From positions 61,377 through 125,376 of the forward strand of contig NZ_CDBW01000048.1 of assembly GCF_000820145.1 (NCBI RefSeq): a stretch of 64,000 bases of DNA. The letters are read 5' to 3'. A program made the position numbers and the translations under genes. The notes beneath the pieces were generated by a model. That model saw only the letters and a list, made by a program, of their open reading frames with translations, did not search any database and was not told the origin of the DNA. This DNA comes from Aeromonas sobria (GTDB lineage Bacteria; Pseudomonadota; Gammaproteobacteria; Enterobacterales; Aeromonadaceae). Of the stretch, positions 26,085-35,088 are shown in pieces; positions within the stretch are counted from its first letter, which is position 1, and each line of letters begins with the position of its first letter.

Positions 26085-26498
26085 TCACATCATCTTCCGC
26101 AGGAAATAACTGATATGTCCCGGCGGCATATCGGGCAGCTGGCCAAAGACCTCGTAACCCTGCTTCTGATAGAAGGGGAGGGCCTGAAAACTGGTGGTTT
26201 CCAGATGGTAGTTGGTGATGCCCTTGCTTCGGGCGTACTGCTCCATGGTGCCCAGCAGGCGGCCGCCCCAGCCATCGCGGCGGATGCTTTCGTCGATCCA
26301 GAGCCAGTCGACATGCAGCCAGCCCCACTTGATGTCGGCGATGATGCCGCCGTGTACCTTGCCCTCTTTATCCTTGATAAAGCTGGCGATCCGCTCGCGC
26401 AGATGGGTGCCGGCGTGATCCTTGTTGTAGCCCGAGAGACCAATGCGCAGCGCGTCGATCTCATCATCCTGAGGCGGTTGGGGTGGGGTGAGTTGCAT
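26085..26498 (-). CDS. GNAT N-acetyltransferase
   Basis: 137 residues. HVDWLWIDESIRRDGWGGRLLGTM contains the acetyl-CoA pyrophosphate loop (RRDGWGG), and YHLETTSFQALPFYQKQGYEVFG is the usual GNAT C-terminal block. Single-domain and cytoplasmic; substrate unknown. GC content is like the core genome, unlike its AT-rich neighbour at 25052. The Vat-like acetyltransferase gene lies 28 bp upstream on the same strand, so they may be co-transcribed. Confidence 0.87.
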   Translation of the reverse strand: MQLTPPQPPQDDEIDALRIGLSGYNKDHAGTHLRERIASFIKDKEGKVHGGIIADIKWGWLHVDWLWIDESIRRDGWGGRLLGTMEQYARSKGITNYHLETTSFQALPFYQKQGYEVFGQLPDMPPGHISYFLRKMM

Positions 26499-26526
26499 AG
26501 TGCTTCCTGCTTGATGGTGGTTGTCT

Positions 26527-27162
26527 CTAGCGGGCAGCCGCTTCCAGCGCGGCTATCTCGCCGCCGCTTATAAGCGGCAGGTTGCGGCTGATCTGCTCTA
26601 CCGGCCAGTCCCACCAGGCGATGGCGTTGAGACGGGCGATGGTGTCGTCGGCAAAGCGGTAGCGGATCACTTTGGCGGGGTTGCCGCCGACCACGGCATA
26701 GGCGGGCACGTCGCCGGTGACCACGGAGCGGGCGGCGATAATGGCGCCGTTACCGACTTTTACCCCCGGCATGATCAGGGCCTCATAGCCAATCCAGACA
26801 TCGTTGCCGATCACGGTATCCCCCTTGTAGGGCAGGCTGCCCGGGGCTGGTGCGGCGCTCTCCCAGCCGTTGCCGAAGATAAAGAAGGGGTAGGTGGAGA
26901 AGCCGGAGGTCTGGTGGTTGGCGCCATTCATGATGAACTTCACCCCGCGGGCGATGGCGCAGAACTTGCCGATGATCAGCTTGTCGCCGATGAAGGGGAA
27001 GTGGTAGAGGACGTTGCGCTCAAAGCCCGCCGAATCCTCCGGGTCGTCGTAATAGGTGTAGTCACCCACCTCGATATTGGGCCCCTTGATGGTGTTCTTG
27101 ATAAAGCACACCTGGGGGAAGCCGTTCATGGGGTGGGGATTGGCGGGATCGGGTCCGTGCAT
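26527..27162 (-). CDS. Vat/CatB-type xenobiotic acetyltransferase
   Basis: 211 residues, a left-handed parallel beta-helix acyltransferase with hexapeptide repeats (VIGNDVWIGYEALIMPGVKV, GNGAIIAARSVVTGDV). FIMNGANHQTSGFSTYPFFI carries the catalytic His, and the start (MHGPDPANPHPMNGF) resembles Vat streptogramin A acetyltransferases. Relatives include type B chloramphenicol acetyltransferases. Whether it confers resistance cannot be told from sequence; many chromosomal members do not. No mobile-element context. Confidence 0.85.
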   Translation of the reverse strand: MHGPDPANPHPMNGFPQVCFIKNTIKGPNIEVGDYTYYDDPEDSAGFERNVLYHFPFIGDKLIIGKFCAIARGVKFIMNGANHQTSGFSTYPFFIFGNGWESAAPAPGSLPYKGDTVIGNDVWIGYEALIMPGVKVGNGAIIAARSVVTGDVPAYAVVGGNPAKVIRYRFADDTIARLNAIAWWDWPVEQISRNLPLISGGEIAALEAAAR

Positions 27163-27185
27163 CCGGGCTCCTTGGATTGGTCGGG

Positions 27186-27503
27186 CTAGAGCGTCGGGAA
27201 GTAGCAGGCGCTCATGTCGATGGGGTGGTCGGGGCAGCCGGGCAGATAGAATTGCCAGCCCGCATCGGAGAAGGCGCGCAGTTCGGTTTCGACAAATTTG
27301 ATGGCGAGGCTCAGGGCCTGCAGGCTGTCGACGCCGTAGATAAAGGTCTTGTCGCTGAGCCCCGCCAGCTTCACCTTGCAGCGCCAGTCACCGCTGGCGG
27401 ACTTGGGGTCCGGCTCGGGGGCCTTGATGGCGATCTTGAGGATGAGCTGTTCCCCTTCGGTGCTGATGGCGTCGAAGCGGGCGGTGACGATGGCGTTTTT
27501 CAT
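27186..27503 (-). CDS. Small conserved protein, DUF6968-like
   Basis: 105 residues, acidic, cytoplasmic. VDSLQALSLAIKFVETELRAF together with GDWRCKVKLAGL resembles a small bacterial domain that I associate with DUF6968; I am not certain of the number. No catalytic motif. It lies 23 bp upstream of the Vat-like gene on the same strand, giving a likely three-gene unit 27503-26085. Confidence 0.6.
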   Translation of the reverse strand: MKNAIVTARFDAISTEGEQLILKIAIKAPEPDPKSASGDWRCKVKLAGLSDKTFIYGVDSLQALSLAIKFVETELRAFSDAGWQFYLPGCPDHPIDMSACYFPTL

Positions 27504-27852
27504 CTGGCGATTCCTTTCCGTGGTACAGCCCCTGCGGTTGCGGGTGGCTGGCGTCCCTGATGGCTGATGAGGTGAAAATTTAGGCTCAGGAGGGCCAGCG
27601 TAAATGAACTTATGAGTTGAAACAATGAGATATCCGCGACCGGGTGAGGGCGCTTGCGCAGCAGAGTGCGAGCGTGGGGTCGGGAGGCGGGGCGTGCTGG
27701 CAAACCTTGTTGGCCGGGACGCTCGCGGGCTGCTAGATGTAAAGGATTGTTGGCTGTGGCGGTAAATTAACCATCTGTGTCGATGAGGGCAGTTGAGTCC
27801 TCTTGAGGCAGAATGTCTCCCCCCTGTTTGACGCTGAAGTACAGGAGTCTCC
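27504..27852. other. Intergenic region between divergent genes
   Basis: 349 bp holding promoters for the minus-strand unit and for the GGDEF gene. A clear AGGAG at 27842 serves the GTG at 27853. No repeat or RNA element is recognisable. Confidence 0.5.
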
Positions 27853-28743
27853 GTGGCGCTTTCGATAACCCAGCTTTATGAAGTGATGGCCCAGCTGCCA
27901 GATCCCATCTTTATCCTCAGTGAAGATGGCTATTACATGGAATATATCGGCGGTATGGAGCAGCAATCCTACCACGACGGCAATCCGCTGGCGGGCAAGC
28001 AGCTGGCCGATGTGCTGCCGCCCGAGATGGCCATGTGGGTCAAGGCGCAAGTGGCCGAGTCGCTGGCCAGCGGTCAGGTGCAGGTGGTGGAGTATGAGCT
28101 GGCCGCAACCGAGGTGGGGGGGATCAATGCCGCCGTCGGGCCGCAAGGGGTGCAGCGTTTCGAGGGCAAGATTGCGCCGCTGCCCTCCCTCTACGACGGC
28201 AAGCGGGTGGTAGCCTGGGTGACCCGCAATATCACCCGTCAGTTCGAGTTGCAGCAGCGGTTGCAGCGCCAGAGCGAAACCGACCAGCTGACCGGCCTCT
28301 ACAACCGTCGTTTTTTCTTCGAGCACTGCCAGCAGTTGCGGGCAGGGGAAGCGCCCTGCGGCCTTATCATGCTCGACATCGATCACTTCAAGCAGATCAA
28401 CGATCGTTACGGTCATCAGCAGGGAGATCTGGCCTTGCAGCGCTTCAGTGGCTGTATCGATACCCTGTTGCGGGCGGACGACCTCTTGGTGCGCAGCGGC
28501 GGCGAGGAGTTTCTGATCCTGCTGCCACGGACTGATGAAGCCGGTTTGCTGCAGATGGCGGAGAAGATCCGCGCGGCCGTCGAGGCGCTGCCTGCCGATC
28601 CGGTCGCCATGACGGTCAGTCTGGGCACTACCCTGGTGCCGCCGGAGGAGGAGATCAATCAGGCGCTGGCTCGGGCCGACGAGTGGCTCTACCGGGCCAA
28701 ACGGGCAGGGCGCAACCGGGTGGCACACGGCCCGGCACGCTGA
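27853..28743 (+). CDS. PAS-GGDEF diguanylate cyclase
   Basis: 296 residues. A PAS-like domain (about 1-125, LPDPIFILSEDGYYMEYIGG) precedes a GGDEF domain (about 137-290). DQLTGLYNRRFFFEHC, IMLDIDHFKQINDRYGHQQGD and the active-site loop RSGGEEFLILL are intact, so it should make cyclic di-GMP. No membrane span, so it probably senses a cytoplasmic signal. Start is GTG with AGGAG upstream. Confidence 0.92.
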   Translation: MALSITQLYEVMAQLPDPIFILSEDGYYMEYIGGMEQQSYHDGNPLAGKQLADVLPPEMAMWVKAQVAESLASGQVQVVEYELAATEVGGINAAVGPQGVQRFEGKIAPLPSLYDGKRVVAWVTRNITRQFELQQRLQRQSETDQLTGLYNRRFFFEHCQQLRAGEAPCGLIMLDIDHFKQINDRYGHQQGDLALQRFSGCIDTLLRADDLLVRSGGEEFLILLPRTDEAGLLQMAEKIRAAVEALPADPVAMTVSLGTTLVPPEEEINQALARADEWLYRAKRAGRNRVAHGPAR

Positions 28744-28762
28744 GCCTCTCGGCCCTGTTATT

Positions 28763-28787
28763 GGCAAAAATGACCTGTCTTTTTGCC
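28763..28787 (+). terminator. Hairpin after the GGDEF gene
   Basis: GGCAAAAA-TGACCTGTC-TTTTTGCC, 19 bp after the stop. The T-run is in the stem itself. Confidence 0.5.
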
Positions 28788-29214
28788 ATCAATAATTTGG
28801 CTGATATCACTGTCAATGAGTGGAAAAGTTGGCCGTATTATTTCACTCATATTCCACTGGCTATGGTGTTAATATTATTGGCCTGATCGCTGGTCTTATT
28901 TGTGTTGTTGGGCAACAGGATGAGGTTTTATCGGTATGTTATCAAACAGGCTTGAATCGGGTTTTGGATGACGAATGTGATACATCTCGTTGTCTTTTGA
29001 AACAATCCGATTCAAACAGTCATGAATTATTAACCTTGACCCGGATAGCGATTTCAACGATGGTAGCGTGGCAGCTCCGTTTCCCTCCGGTGGCCCTGTT
29101 GGCCGCTGGCGGCGTTGTTTTTCCATGTGCAGGGCGATATGCAACGACATATCTCCAGCCTGTTATTCGGGCCAATAAAAATAATGATGACAGACTAATA
29201 AGGTATATATTGCA
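28788..29214. promoter_or_regulatory. Long AT-rich region before the serine-type transporter
   Basis: About 430 bp with no credible gene. It contains a perfect inverted repeat, TTGAATCGG (28952-28960) and CCGATTCAA (29007-29015), that could fold in a leader RNA or bind a regulator. Confidence 0.4.
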
Positions 29215-30489
29215 ATGAGTGTTTCTATTGCTGAAAAGAGTACCCCTGTTTCAAAATTGAAATGGGAGAAAAGCGATTCGGTATGGACCATGGGCTTATA
29301 TGCCACTGCTGTCGGTGCTGGTACGTTATTTCTCCCTATTACTGTTGGCAGTAATTCCCCAGTTATTTTGCTGTTTATTTTATTGCTGGCTTTTCCGCTC
29401 TCTTATTATTCCCATCGGGCATTGAGCCGCTTTGTGCTCTCCAGTTCCCATCGGGAAGGGGACATCACCCATGTGGTGGAGGAGCACTTCGGTGCCAAAG
29501 CAGGCAAGCTGCTGATGCTGGTCTATCTGATGGCCTTCTACCCCATCATTCTGGTCTACAGCATCTCCATCACCAATGCGATCCAGAGCTTCGTGGTCCA
29601 CCAGCTGGGCAACGCCGAACTGCCGCGCGGCTTGCTGGTTGTGGGGGTGATGCTGGGCCTGCATCTGATCCTGTTGGCCGGTAAGCAGATCGTGGTGTCT
29701 GCCATCAGCGTGCTGGCGTTGCCGATGGTCGCCTTCCTGATTGGCCTCTCTATCTACCTGCTGCCCCAGTGGAGCCTCTCCTACTTCAGCGAGAGTCAGG
29801 CGGTGGAGTGGCGTGATCCGGCGTTCTGGAAATCCCTCTGGCTGATCGTGCCGGTGATGGTGTTCTCCTTCAGCCATGCGCCCATTATTTCCTCCTTCAG
29901 CGCGGCGCAGAAAAAGCGCTGTCAGGAGAGTGCCGACCTGCGCGCCAAGCGGATCATCAAATACAGCAGCCTGCTGATTTGCGGCAGCGTGCTCTTTTTC
30001 GTGGTGAGCTGCGTGATGAGCCTGAGTCAGGCGGAGATGGCGCTGGCCCGCACCGACAATATCTCTGTGCTGTCGGCGCTGGCGAACAAGTTCTCCAACC
30101 CGCTGATCGCCTATGTGGGGCCGCTCATCGCCATTCTGGCTATGTCCAAATCTTTCCTCGGCACTTCCATGGGGGTGAGCGAGGGGACAGTGAGCATGGT
30201 GAGCGGTGCCTGTCAGGGGCTGGGGCTCTCCCTCAGGGAGTCGACCATAGCCCGGGTGTCGTCGGTGATCCTGTTTATGGTGACCGCCGTCATCACCTAT
30301 CTGAACCCCAATGTGCTCGACATCATCGAGCGCGTCAGTGGCCCGCTGATCGCGGTGATCCTGTTTCTGCTGCCAGCCTGCTCCATCTATCGCTTGCCCG
30401 CACTCAAGCGCTATCGCGGGCCGAGCACCCTTTTTGTGTTGGTGATGGGGCTGCTTGCCATCTCGGCCCTTATCTACGATCTGCTTTGA
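29215..30489 (+). CDS. HAAAP-family amino acid transporter, SdaC-like
   Basis: 424 residues, about 11 membrane spans. GLYATAVGAGTLFLPITVGS and the later FSFSHAPIISSF match SdaC/TdcC-type serine/threonine:H+ or Na+ symporters, and GDITHVVEEHFGAKAGKLL is also shared with SdaC. Likely substrate is serine or threonine, though no serine deaminase gene is adjacent. Low-GC first part and long upstream region; strong terminator afterwards. Confidence 0.88.
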   Translation: MSVSIAEKSTPVSKLKWEKSDSVWTMGLYATAVGAGTLFLPITVGSNSPVILLFILLLAFPLSYYSHRALSRFVLSSSHREGDITHVVEEHFGAKAGKLLMLVYLMAFYPIILVYSISITNAIQSFVVHQLGNAELPRGLLVVGVMLGLHLILLAGKQIVVSAISVLALPMVAFLIGLSIYLLPQWSLSYFSESQAVEWRDPAFWKSLWLIVPVMVFSFSHAPIISSFSAAQKKRCQESADLRAKRIIKYSSLLICGSVLFFVVSCVMSLSQAEMALARTDNISVLSALANKFSNPLIAYVGPLIAILAMSKSFLGTSMGVSEGTVSMVSGACQGLGLSLRESTIARVSSVILFMVTAVITYLNPNVLDIIERVSGPLIAVILFLLPACSIYRLPALKRYRGPSTLFVLVMGLLAISALIYDLL

Positions 30490-30512
30490 CCGGGCGGTAT
30501 CCCGCACAAATC

Positions 30513-30543
30513 AAAAAGGGCGACCATCTGGTCGCCCTTTTTC
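30513..30543 (+). terminator. Strong terminator
   Basis: AAAGGGCGACC-ATCT-GGTCGCCCTTT then TTCTG; 11-base stem. It is placed between convergent genes and could serve both. Confidence 0.9.
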
Positions 30544-30555
30544 TGTGCGTCGGGG

Positions 30556-31194
30556 TTAGCCGAGCAGGCCGCTGGCGCTCTGGCCCGCCATTAACAAGCC
30601 GAATGCCAGCACGCTGAACCAGACCAGCGTGGCCCCCACCAGCAGGTAGCCGCTGGCGACGAACAGGCCATCTCGCTGCAACATGCCGGTGCAGAGCAGC
30701 AGAATGGCCCAGGCGGGCATGGCATTGGTGAAGGGGATGGCGCCAAGGGGCAGCATCAGCAACAGGGCGGCCAGCATGATCAGCAGGCCGTTGCAGCGGT
30801 TAACCGCGCTGCTGCCGGTCAGCAACAGCAGACGCGGGCGGATAAAGCGATCGACCCGGGCCAGCAGATCCGCCCCCTTGTGCAGGGTCGGTTTGAGCTG
30901 GTCGGCAGCGAAGCGGCGCTCCATCAGTATGGCGGGCAACCAGGGCACCCGGTTGAGGGTGATGCCGATGCCGATAAAGAGGATCAGCAGGCCGAACGGG
31001 GTGCTGACCCCGGGGATGGAGACCGGCAGCAGGAAAGGCACTGTGAGCAGCACGCAGAACAGCAGCATTCCCTGCTCGCCCACCAGTTCCAGCATCTGGC
31101 GCAGGCTGACGTGGCTCTCGTCGATGGCGTGCGCGGTGGCCCGCAGGGTATCCGCGAGGGTGGTTTGGGGGTCGTGAAGTTGCGCGGCAACCAT
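30556..31194 (-). CDS. ExoD family membrane protein
   Basis: 212 residues from the ATG at 31194 (MVAAQLHDP), which has AAGGA upstream; an in-frame ATG at 31254 is less likely. Hydrophobic spans and the phrases VPFLLPVSIPGVSTPFGLLI, LNRVPWLP and MLPLGAIPFTNAMPAWAIL are typical of ExoD, named from exopolysaccharide mutants of Rhizobium. The biochemical role is unknown. Transcribed alone. Confidence 0.85.
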   Translation of the reverse strand: MVAAQLHDPQTTLADTLRATAHAIDESHVSLRQMLELVGEQGMLLFCVLLTVPFLLPVSIPGVSTPFGLLILFIGIGITLNRVPWLPAILMERRFAADQLKPTLHKGADLLARVDRFIRPRLLLLTGSSAVNRCNGLLIMLAALLLMLPLGAIPFTNAMPAWAILLLCTGMLQRDGLFVASGYLLVGATLVWFSVLAFGLLMAGQSASGLLG

Positions 31195-31440
31195 TCCCTG
31201 ATGTCCTTCTGAGTGGTGATGGCGGGCCCCGATGACCCGATTTTTCGCCAGCATACGTGGCAGAGGTTAACCGCCGATGAATGGTGGCGGCTGGCGCATA
31301 ACGGCGGTTGTTGCACGGGTCTGGTGCCGCAACAGCGGTGGGGCAGTCGTGCCATGAATGTGATCCGGTACAGCCGCCGTTTAGGAGTGGCGCAGAATGA
31401 AGCTGGTATGCTTTCTGAACAATCACACAGGGAGCAGGGG

Positions 31441-32070
31441 ATGATGATGAAGAGAGCCGGGATAGCGATAGTGGGGCTGTTGCTGCCACTGGGGCAGGCC
31501 TGGAGTAGCGAGGCCGCGACCACATCAGGTTGGCAGCTGACGCCGTTTTTTGGCTACAGCTCAGCCATCGATTTCGAGAAGAGCGACGATGTGGTGGAGC
31601 CGGTATCGCGCTCGACCTCGCTCGATTCACTGCAAGGGCAGCGCTCCGGCAGCTGGGGCCTCTTTATCAGCAAGGAGGTGGATGATCCCGGCATGATTGA
31701 GCTGCTCTACAGCCACCAGTCCACCACCCTCTCTCCCGATCAGCCGGATCGCCTGACGGTGGATACCCTGCACTTTGCCGGTGCGCTGACCCTCTCTGAC
31801 AACCTGATGGCGCCCTATATCGGTGCCGGGATCGGGGTGACTCGTTTTGCCGCTTACGACAGCGAGGTGATGCCCTCCATGTCACTGGCGCTCGGGGTAC
31901 AACCCCGGCTGACCGAGCATCTGGCGCTGCGAGCCGAGGTGCGCGGCTATGGCTCGCTGGTCAACGACAGCAACCAGTTTCTCTGCAACCCGGAGCAGTG
32001 CGTGTTCAAGGTGCGCGGGGAGCTGGTGACCCAGTGGCAGGCCAATATCGGTCTCACCTTCCGCTTTTAA
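31441..32070 (+). CDS. Outer-membrane beta-barrel protein
   Basis: 209 residues. The signal peptide (MKRAGIAIVGLLLPLGQAW) is followed by alternating strands, among them GWQLTPFFGYSSAIDF, SWGLFISKEVDDPGMIELLY, MAPYIGAGIGVTRFAAYDS and HLALRAEVRGYGSL, and a terminal aromatic (GLTFRF) as needed for BAM insertion. It looks like an eight-stranded OmpA/OmpX-size barrel. Two cysteines (LCNPEQC) may pair in a loop. Start at the first of three ATGs, with GGGAGCAGGGG upstream. Confidence 0.85.
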   Translation: MMMKRAGIAIVGLLLPLGQAWSSEAATTSGWQLTPFFGYSSAIDFEKSDDVVEPVSRSTSLDSLQGQRSGSWGLFISKEVDDPGMIELLYSHQSTTLSPDQPDRLTVDTLHFAGALTLSDNLMAPYIGAGIGVTRFAAYDSEVMPSMSLALGVQPRLTEHLALRAEVRGYGSLVNDSNQFLCNPEQCVFKVRGELVTQWQANIGLTFRF

Positions 32071-32094
32071 ACGGGTCGTATTACACCCATGAGT

Positions 32095-32117
32095 AAGGGG
32101 CCGTTAGGCCCCTTTTT
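32095..32117 (+). terminator. Terminator after the outer-membrane protein gene
   Basis: AAGGGGCC-GTTA-GGCCCCTT then TTT. Confidence 0.88.
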
Positions 32118-32161
32118 CATCCGCTATGTGACGCTGTGACCGGCAATCAACCGCCAGCTCT

Positions 32162-33085
32162 TCACTCTCCATGCGTAGTCGGAGTAGCCCACACTGCGCA
32201 GTTTCTGCCAGCCTCTTTGGCGCCATAGAGCGCCTGATCCACCCGCTTGAACAGCGAGACCGCCGGCTCCTTGGGTTCACGGATCCCCACCCCCAGACTG
32301 ACCGTCAGGGGTCTGGCCGGATCGGGGGCTATGGTGCGGGTCGCCGCCAGCAGTGTGCTGGCCAGTTGCTGCAATTGTGCTTCGTTGGCGACGGGCAGCA
32401 GCAGGACGAACTCCTCACCACCAATGCGGGCCGCCAGCGCCCCGGGCGGGCAGTGTTGCTGCAACAGCTCGCCAAACTGCTGCAGCACCCAATCCCCGAT
32501 ATCGTGGCCGTAGTTGTCATTGATCCCCTTGAAGTGATCCAGATCCAGCAGGATGAGGGCATGGTAAACCCCCCGCTCCAGAAACAACTGCTGATGAAAG
32601 TAGCGCCGGTTTGGCAGGCGGGTCAGATCGTCAAACAGCGCCTGTTGTCTGAGCTGGGCATTGATATGAAAGAGGTGGTGCATGGTGCTCAGGATGCCGA
32701 TGCTGCTGAGCAGAATGCCGCTGGATCGCAGCAGATCCTCGGCGTAGATGGCGAGCCAGAGCGGTTGCTGCACGATTTCATCCATGATGTCGGCGGTGGC
32801 CCCCATGATCCACAACATCAGGCCGCAGGATAGCAGGCGGTAGGTCTTGGCGGGCAGATGGGCGCACTGTACCACCCAGAACAGGAACAGCATGGTGAAC
32901 CAGTTGATCACCTCGAAGCCAAAGCTGACGGCGTAAAAGCGCTCGTAGGGGAAGTGGGGCAGCAGCAACAGATGCAGGGCCATGATGGCCAGCATCGCTA
33001 TCCCCAGCAGCGCGATGTGGGCGCGATGCTCCCGGTCGAGATGACGGTAGTGGGAGAGGCTGATGTCGAGACGATCGAACTGCAT
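32162..33085 (-). CDS. Membrane-bound GGDEF diguanylate cyclase
   Basis: 307 residues from the ATG at 33085 (GAGGA upstream). Four or more hydrophobic helices occupy about 25-140, then a GGDEF domain: DDLTRLPNRRYFHQQL, LDLDHFKGINDNYGHDIGD and active site RIGGEEFVLLLP. It should make cyclic di-GMP in response to a membrane signal. No EAL domain and no neighbour suggests a pathway. Confidence 0.92.
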   Translation of the reverse strand: MQFDRLDISLSHYRHLDREHRAHIALLGIAMLAIMALHLLLLPHFPYERFYAVSFGFEVINWFTMLFLFWVVQCAHLPAKTYRLLSCGLMLWIMGATADIMDEIVQQPLWLAIYAEDLLRSSGILLSSIGILSTMHHLFHINAQLRQQALFDDLTRLPNRRYFHQQLFLERGVYHALILLDLDHFKGINDNYGHDIGDWVLQQFGELLQQHCPPGALAARIGGEEFVLLLPVANEAQLQQLASTLLAATRTIAPDPARPLTVSLGVGIREPKEPAVSLFKRVDQALYGAKEAGRNCAVWATPTTHGE

Positions 33086-33245
33086 GGGGTTCCTCGGATG
33101 TGGGCTTGCCATCACCTTGCAACCAAGGGCTCGCGTAATGGTGTGCCTTGGGCAGATAACAGCAAGTGACGGGCCTGACAGTGTAAACGAGCTGACCCGG
33201 GCAGTGCGATGGTAATGGCATCAGCTTGTGGGCTGGCTCCGGGTT

Positions 33246-33264
33246 TGCGCACTTCTGGTGCGCA
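33246..33264. promoter_or_regulatory. NtrC-like enhancer site 1
   Basis: TGCGCA-CTTCTGG-TGCGCA, a palindrome close to the NtrC consensus GCACC-N5-GGTGC. It lies about 140 bp before the putative sigma-54 promoter. Confidence 0.5.
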
Positions 33265-33317
33265 CGTTATTGCCTGCCCTGTGACAGGGCGGCCTTGGGC
33301 AGGTTGGCGCAGTCAGC

Positions 33318-33332
33318 GCGCCATGTTGGTGC
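33318..33332. promoter_or_regulatory. NtrC-like enhancer site 2
   Basis: GCGCC-ATGTT-GGTGC, one mismatch to GCACC-N5-GGTGC, 53 bp before the sigma-54 element. Confidence 0.6.
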
Positions 33333-33384
33333 AAGCGGGGTTTCGTCGATAGTTAATTTTATGATTTTAAAGGATTTAAATTTA

Positions 33385-33400
33385 TGGCCCGCTTTATGCT
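33385..33400 (+). promoter_or_regulatory. Sigma-54 promoter of amtB
   Basis: TGGCCCGCTTTATGCT matches TGGCACGN4TTGCW at 10 of 12 defined positions with correct spacing. The predicted start near 33412 leaves a leader of about 180 nt before amtB. Confidence 0.7.
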
Positions 33401-33590
33401 TTTTACATATCAGACGGTCTCTTGCGGTCATCAGCGGCAGACGCAGTGATGTGAAGTGGCAAGAGACATCCCCGTGCCGGGCACGGGTGTGATTCAGGCG
33501 GGTCGCAGCAACACCTTGCGGCTTGCCACAGATTCAATCAGGGAAACGGAGCCGGTCTTGTACCGGTACGACAGGGAAGGAGAGTGCTCT

Positions 33591-35018
33591 ATGGTCAAAA
33601 AATGGATGATGGCGGGTCTGCCGATATTGATGACGTTACTGGCGACCCCAAGTTGGGCCGAAGAGGTCGCTCAGGTACAGACTGCGGTGGCACCGGTTGC
33701 CGCCATGACAATCAACAAGGGTGACAATACCTGGATGCTGCTGTCGGCGGCGCTGGTGATCCTGATGTCGATCCCCGGTCTGGCACTCTTCTACGGTGGC
33801 CTGGTGCGGGCCAAAAACATGCTGAGCGTGCTGATGCAGGTGTTTACCCTGTTCTGCCTCATCTGCGTGCTGTGGGTGATCTACGGCTATTCGCTGGCTT
33901 TTACCGAGGGCAACAGCATCTACGGTTCCTTCAGCAAGGTGCTGCTCAAGGGGGTCACGCCTGACTCCATCGCAGCCACTTTCAGTAAGGGCGTTGGCAT
34001 CAGCGAGCTGATCTATGTGGTGTTTCAGGGGGCCTTTGCTGCTATCACCTGTGGCCTCATCGTGGGGGCCTTTGCCGAGCGCATCAAGTTCGCCGCCGTG
34101 CTGCTCTTCTCAGTGATCTGGTTCACCTTTGCCTACATCCCGCTGGCTCACATGGTGTGGTACTGGGCAGGCCCAGATGCCTATACCAGCGCCGAGGCTG
34201 CCGCGACGGCGACCGCAACGGCCGGTTATCTGTTCCAGCATGGTGCGCTCGATTTTGCCGGCGGCACCGTGGTGCATATCAACGCCGCCGTGGCGGGTCT
34301 GGTAGGGGCCTATCTGGTGGGCAAGCGTCTGGGCTACGGTCGTGATCCCATGACCCCCCACAGCCTGACCATGACCATGATCGGCGCCTCCCTGCTCTGG
34401 TTTGGCTGGTTTGGTTTCAACGCTGGCTCCGCGCTGGAAGCCAACGGAATCGCCGCACTCGCCTTTATCAACACCTGGGTAGCGCCGGCTGCGGCGGCGC
34501 TCTCCTGGACTCTGGCCGAGTGGGTGATGAAAGGCCGTCCCTCCCTGCTGGGTGCGGCCTCTGGCGCGGTGTCCGGTCTGGTGATGATTACCCCGGCGGC
34601 CGGTTTCGTCGGGGTCGGCGGTGCTTTGGTGATGGGTCTTATCAGTGGCGTGGCGGGTCTGTGGGGCGTGCACGGTCTCAAGCGTTTGCTGGGGGCCGAT
34701 GACAGTCTCGATGTGTTTGGTTTGCACGGAGTGTGCGGCATTCTCGGTGCCCTGCTGACCGGTGTATTTGCCAGCCCGGATCTGGGCGGCACCGGGGTAT
34801 GGGACTATGTCACCAATCAGGTTGCCGAGGGTTACTCCATCCTGACTCAGGTGAAGATCCAGGCCATCGGGGTGGGTGTCACCATCCTCTGGTCCGGTGC
34901 GGTGGCGGCGATTGCCTTCAAGGCGGTCGACATGCTGGTCGGGTTGCGGGTGAACGGCGATGCCGAGCGGGAAGGGCTGGATGTGACCTCCCACGGCGAG
35001 AAGGCTTACAGCATGTAA
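33591..35018 (+). CDS. amtB: Ammonium transporter
   Basis: 475 residues. A signal peptide (MVKKWMMAGLPILMTLLATP..AEE) precedes 11 membrane helices. GDNTWMLLSAALVILMSIPG, ALFYGGLVRAKN, AHMVWYWAGP, LDFAGGTVVHINAAVAGLVG (first pore His) and GLHGVCGILGALLTG (second pore His) are the Amt signatures. Start at 33591 with GAAGGAGA upstream. Unlike in E. coli, no glnK lies next to it. A probable sigma-54 promoter and two NtrC-like sites indicate nitrogen control. Confidence 0.96.
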   Translation: MVKKWMMAGLPILMTLLATPSWAEEVAQVQTAVAPVAAMTINKGDNTWMLLSAALVILMSIPGLALFYGGLVRAKNMLSVLMQVFTLFCLICVLWVIYGYSLAFTEGNSIYGSFSKVLLKGVTPDSIAATFSKGVGISELIYVVFQGAFAAITCGLIVGAFAERIKFAAVLLFSVIWFTFAYIPLAHMVWYWAGPDAYTSAEAAATATATAGYLFQHGALDFAGGTVVHINAAVAGLVGAYLVGKRLGYGRDPMTPHSLTMTMIGASLLWFGWFGFNAGSALEANGIAALAFINTWVAPAAAALSWTLAEWVMKGRPSLLGAASGAVSGLVMITPAAGFVGVGGALVMGLISGVAGLWGVHGLKRLLGADDSLDVFGLHGVCGILGALLTGVFASPDLGGTGVWDYVTNQVAEGYSILTQVKIQAIGVGVTILWSGAVAAIAFKAVDMLVGLRVNGDAEREGLDVTSHGEKAYSM

Positions 35019-35036
35019 CCCCGAGCGCCAGACAAC

Positions 35037-35067
35037 AAAAAACCGCCGATTCCGGCGGTTTTTTTAT
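35037..35067. terminator. Bidirectional terminator between amtB and slyB
   Basis: AAAACCGCCG-ATTC-CGGCGGTTTT flanked by A- and T-runs, between convergent genes. Confidence 0.9.
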
Positions 35068-35088
35068 GGCTCGCGAGCGGTGGCGCGT

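Noticed and set aside
26527..27162. Vat-like gene as part of a resistance island
   Set aside because: No transposase, integrase or other resistance gene adjoins it, and its composition matches the core genome.
31213..31440. N-terminal extension of the outer-membrane protein
   Set aside because: The extension would place the signal peptide internally. The ATG at 31441 has a strong ribosome-binding site.
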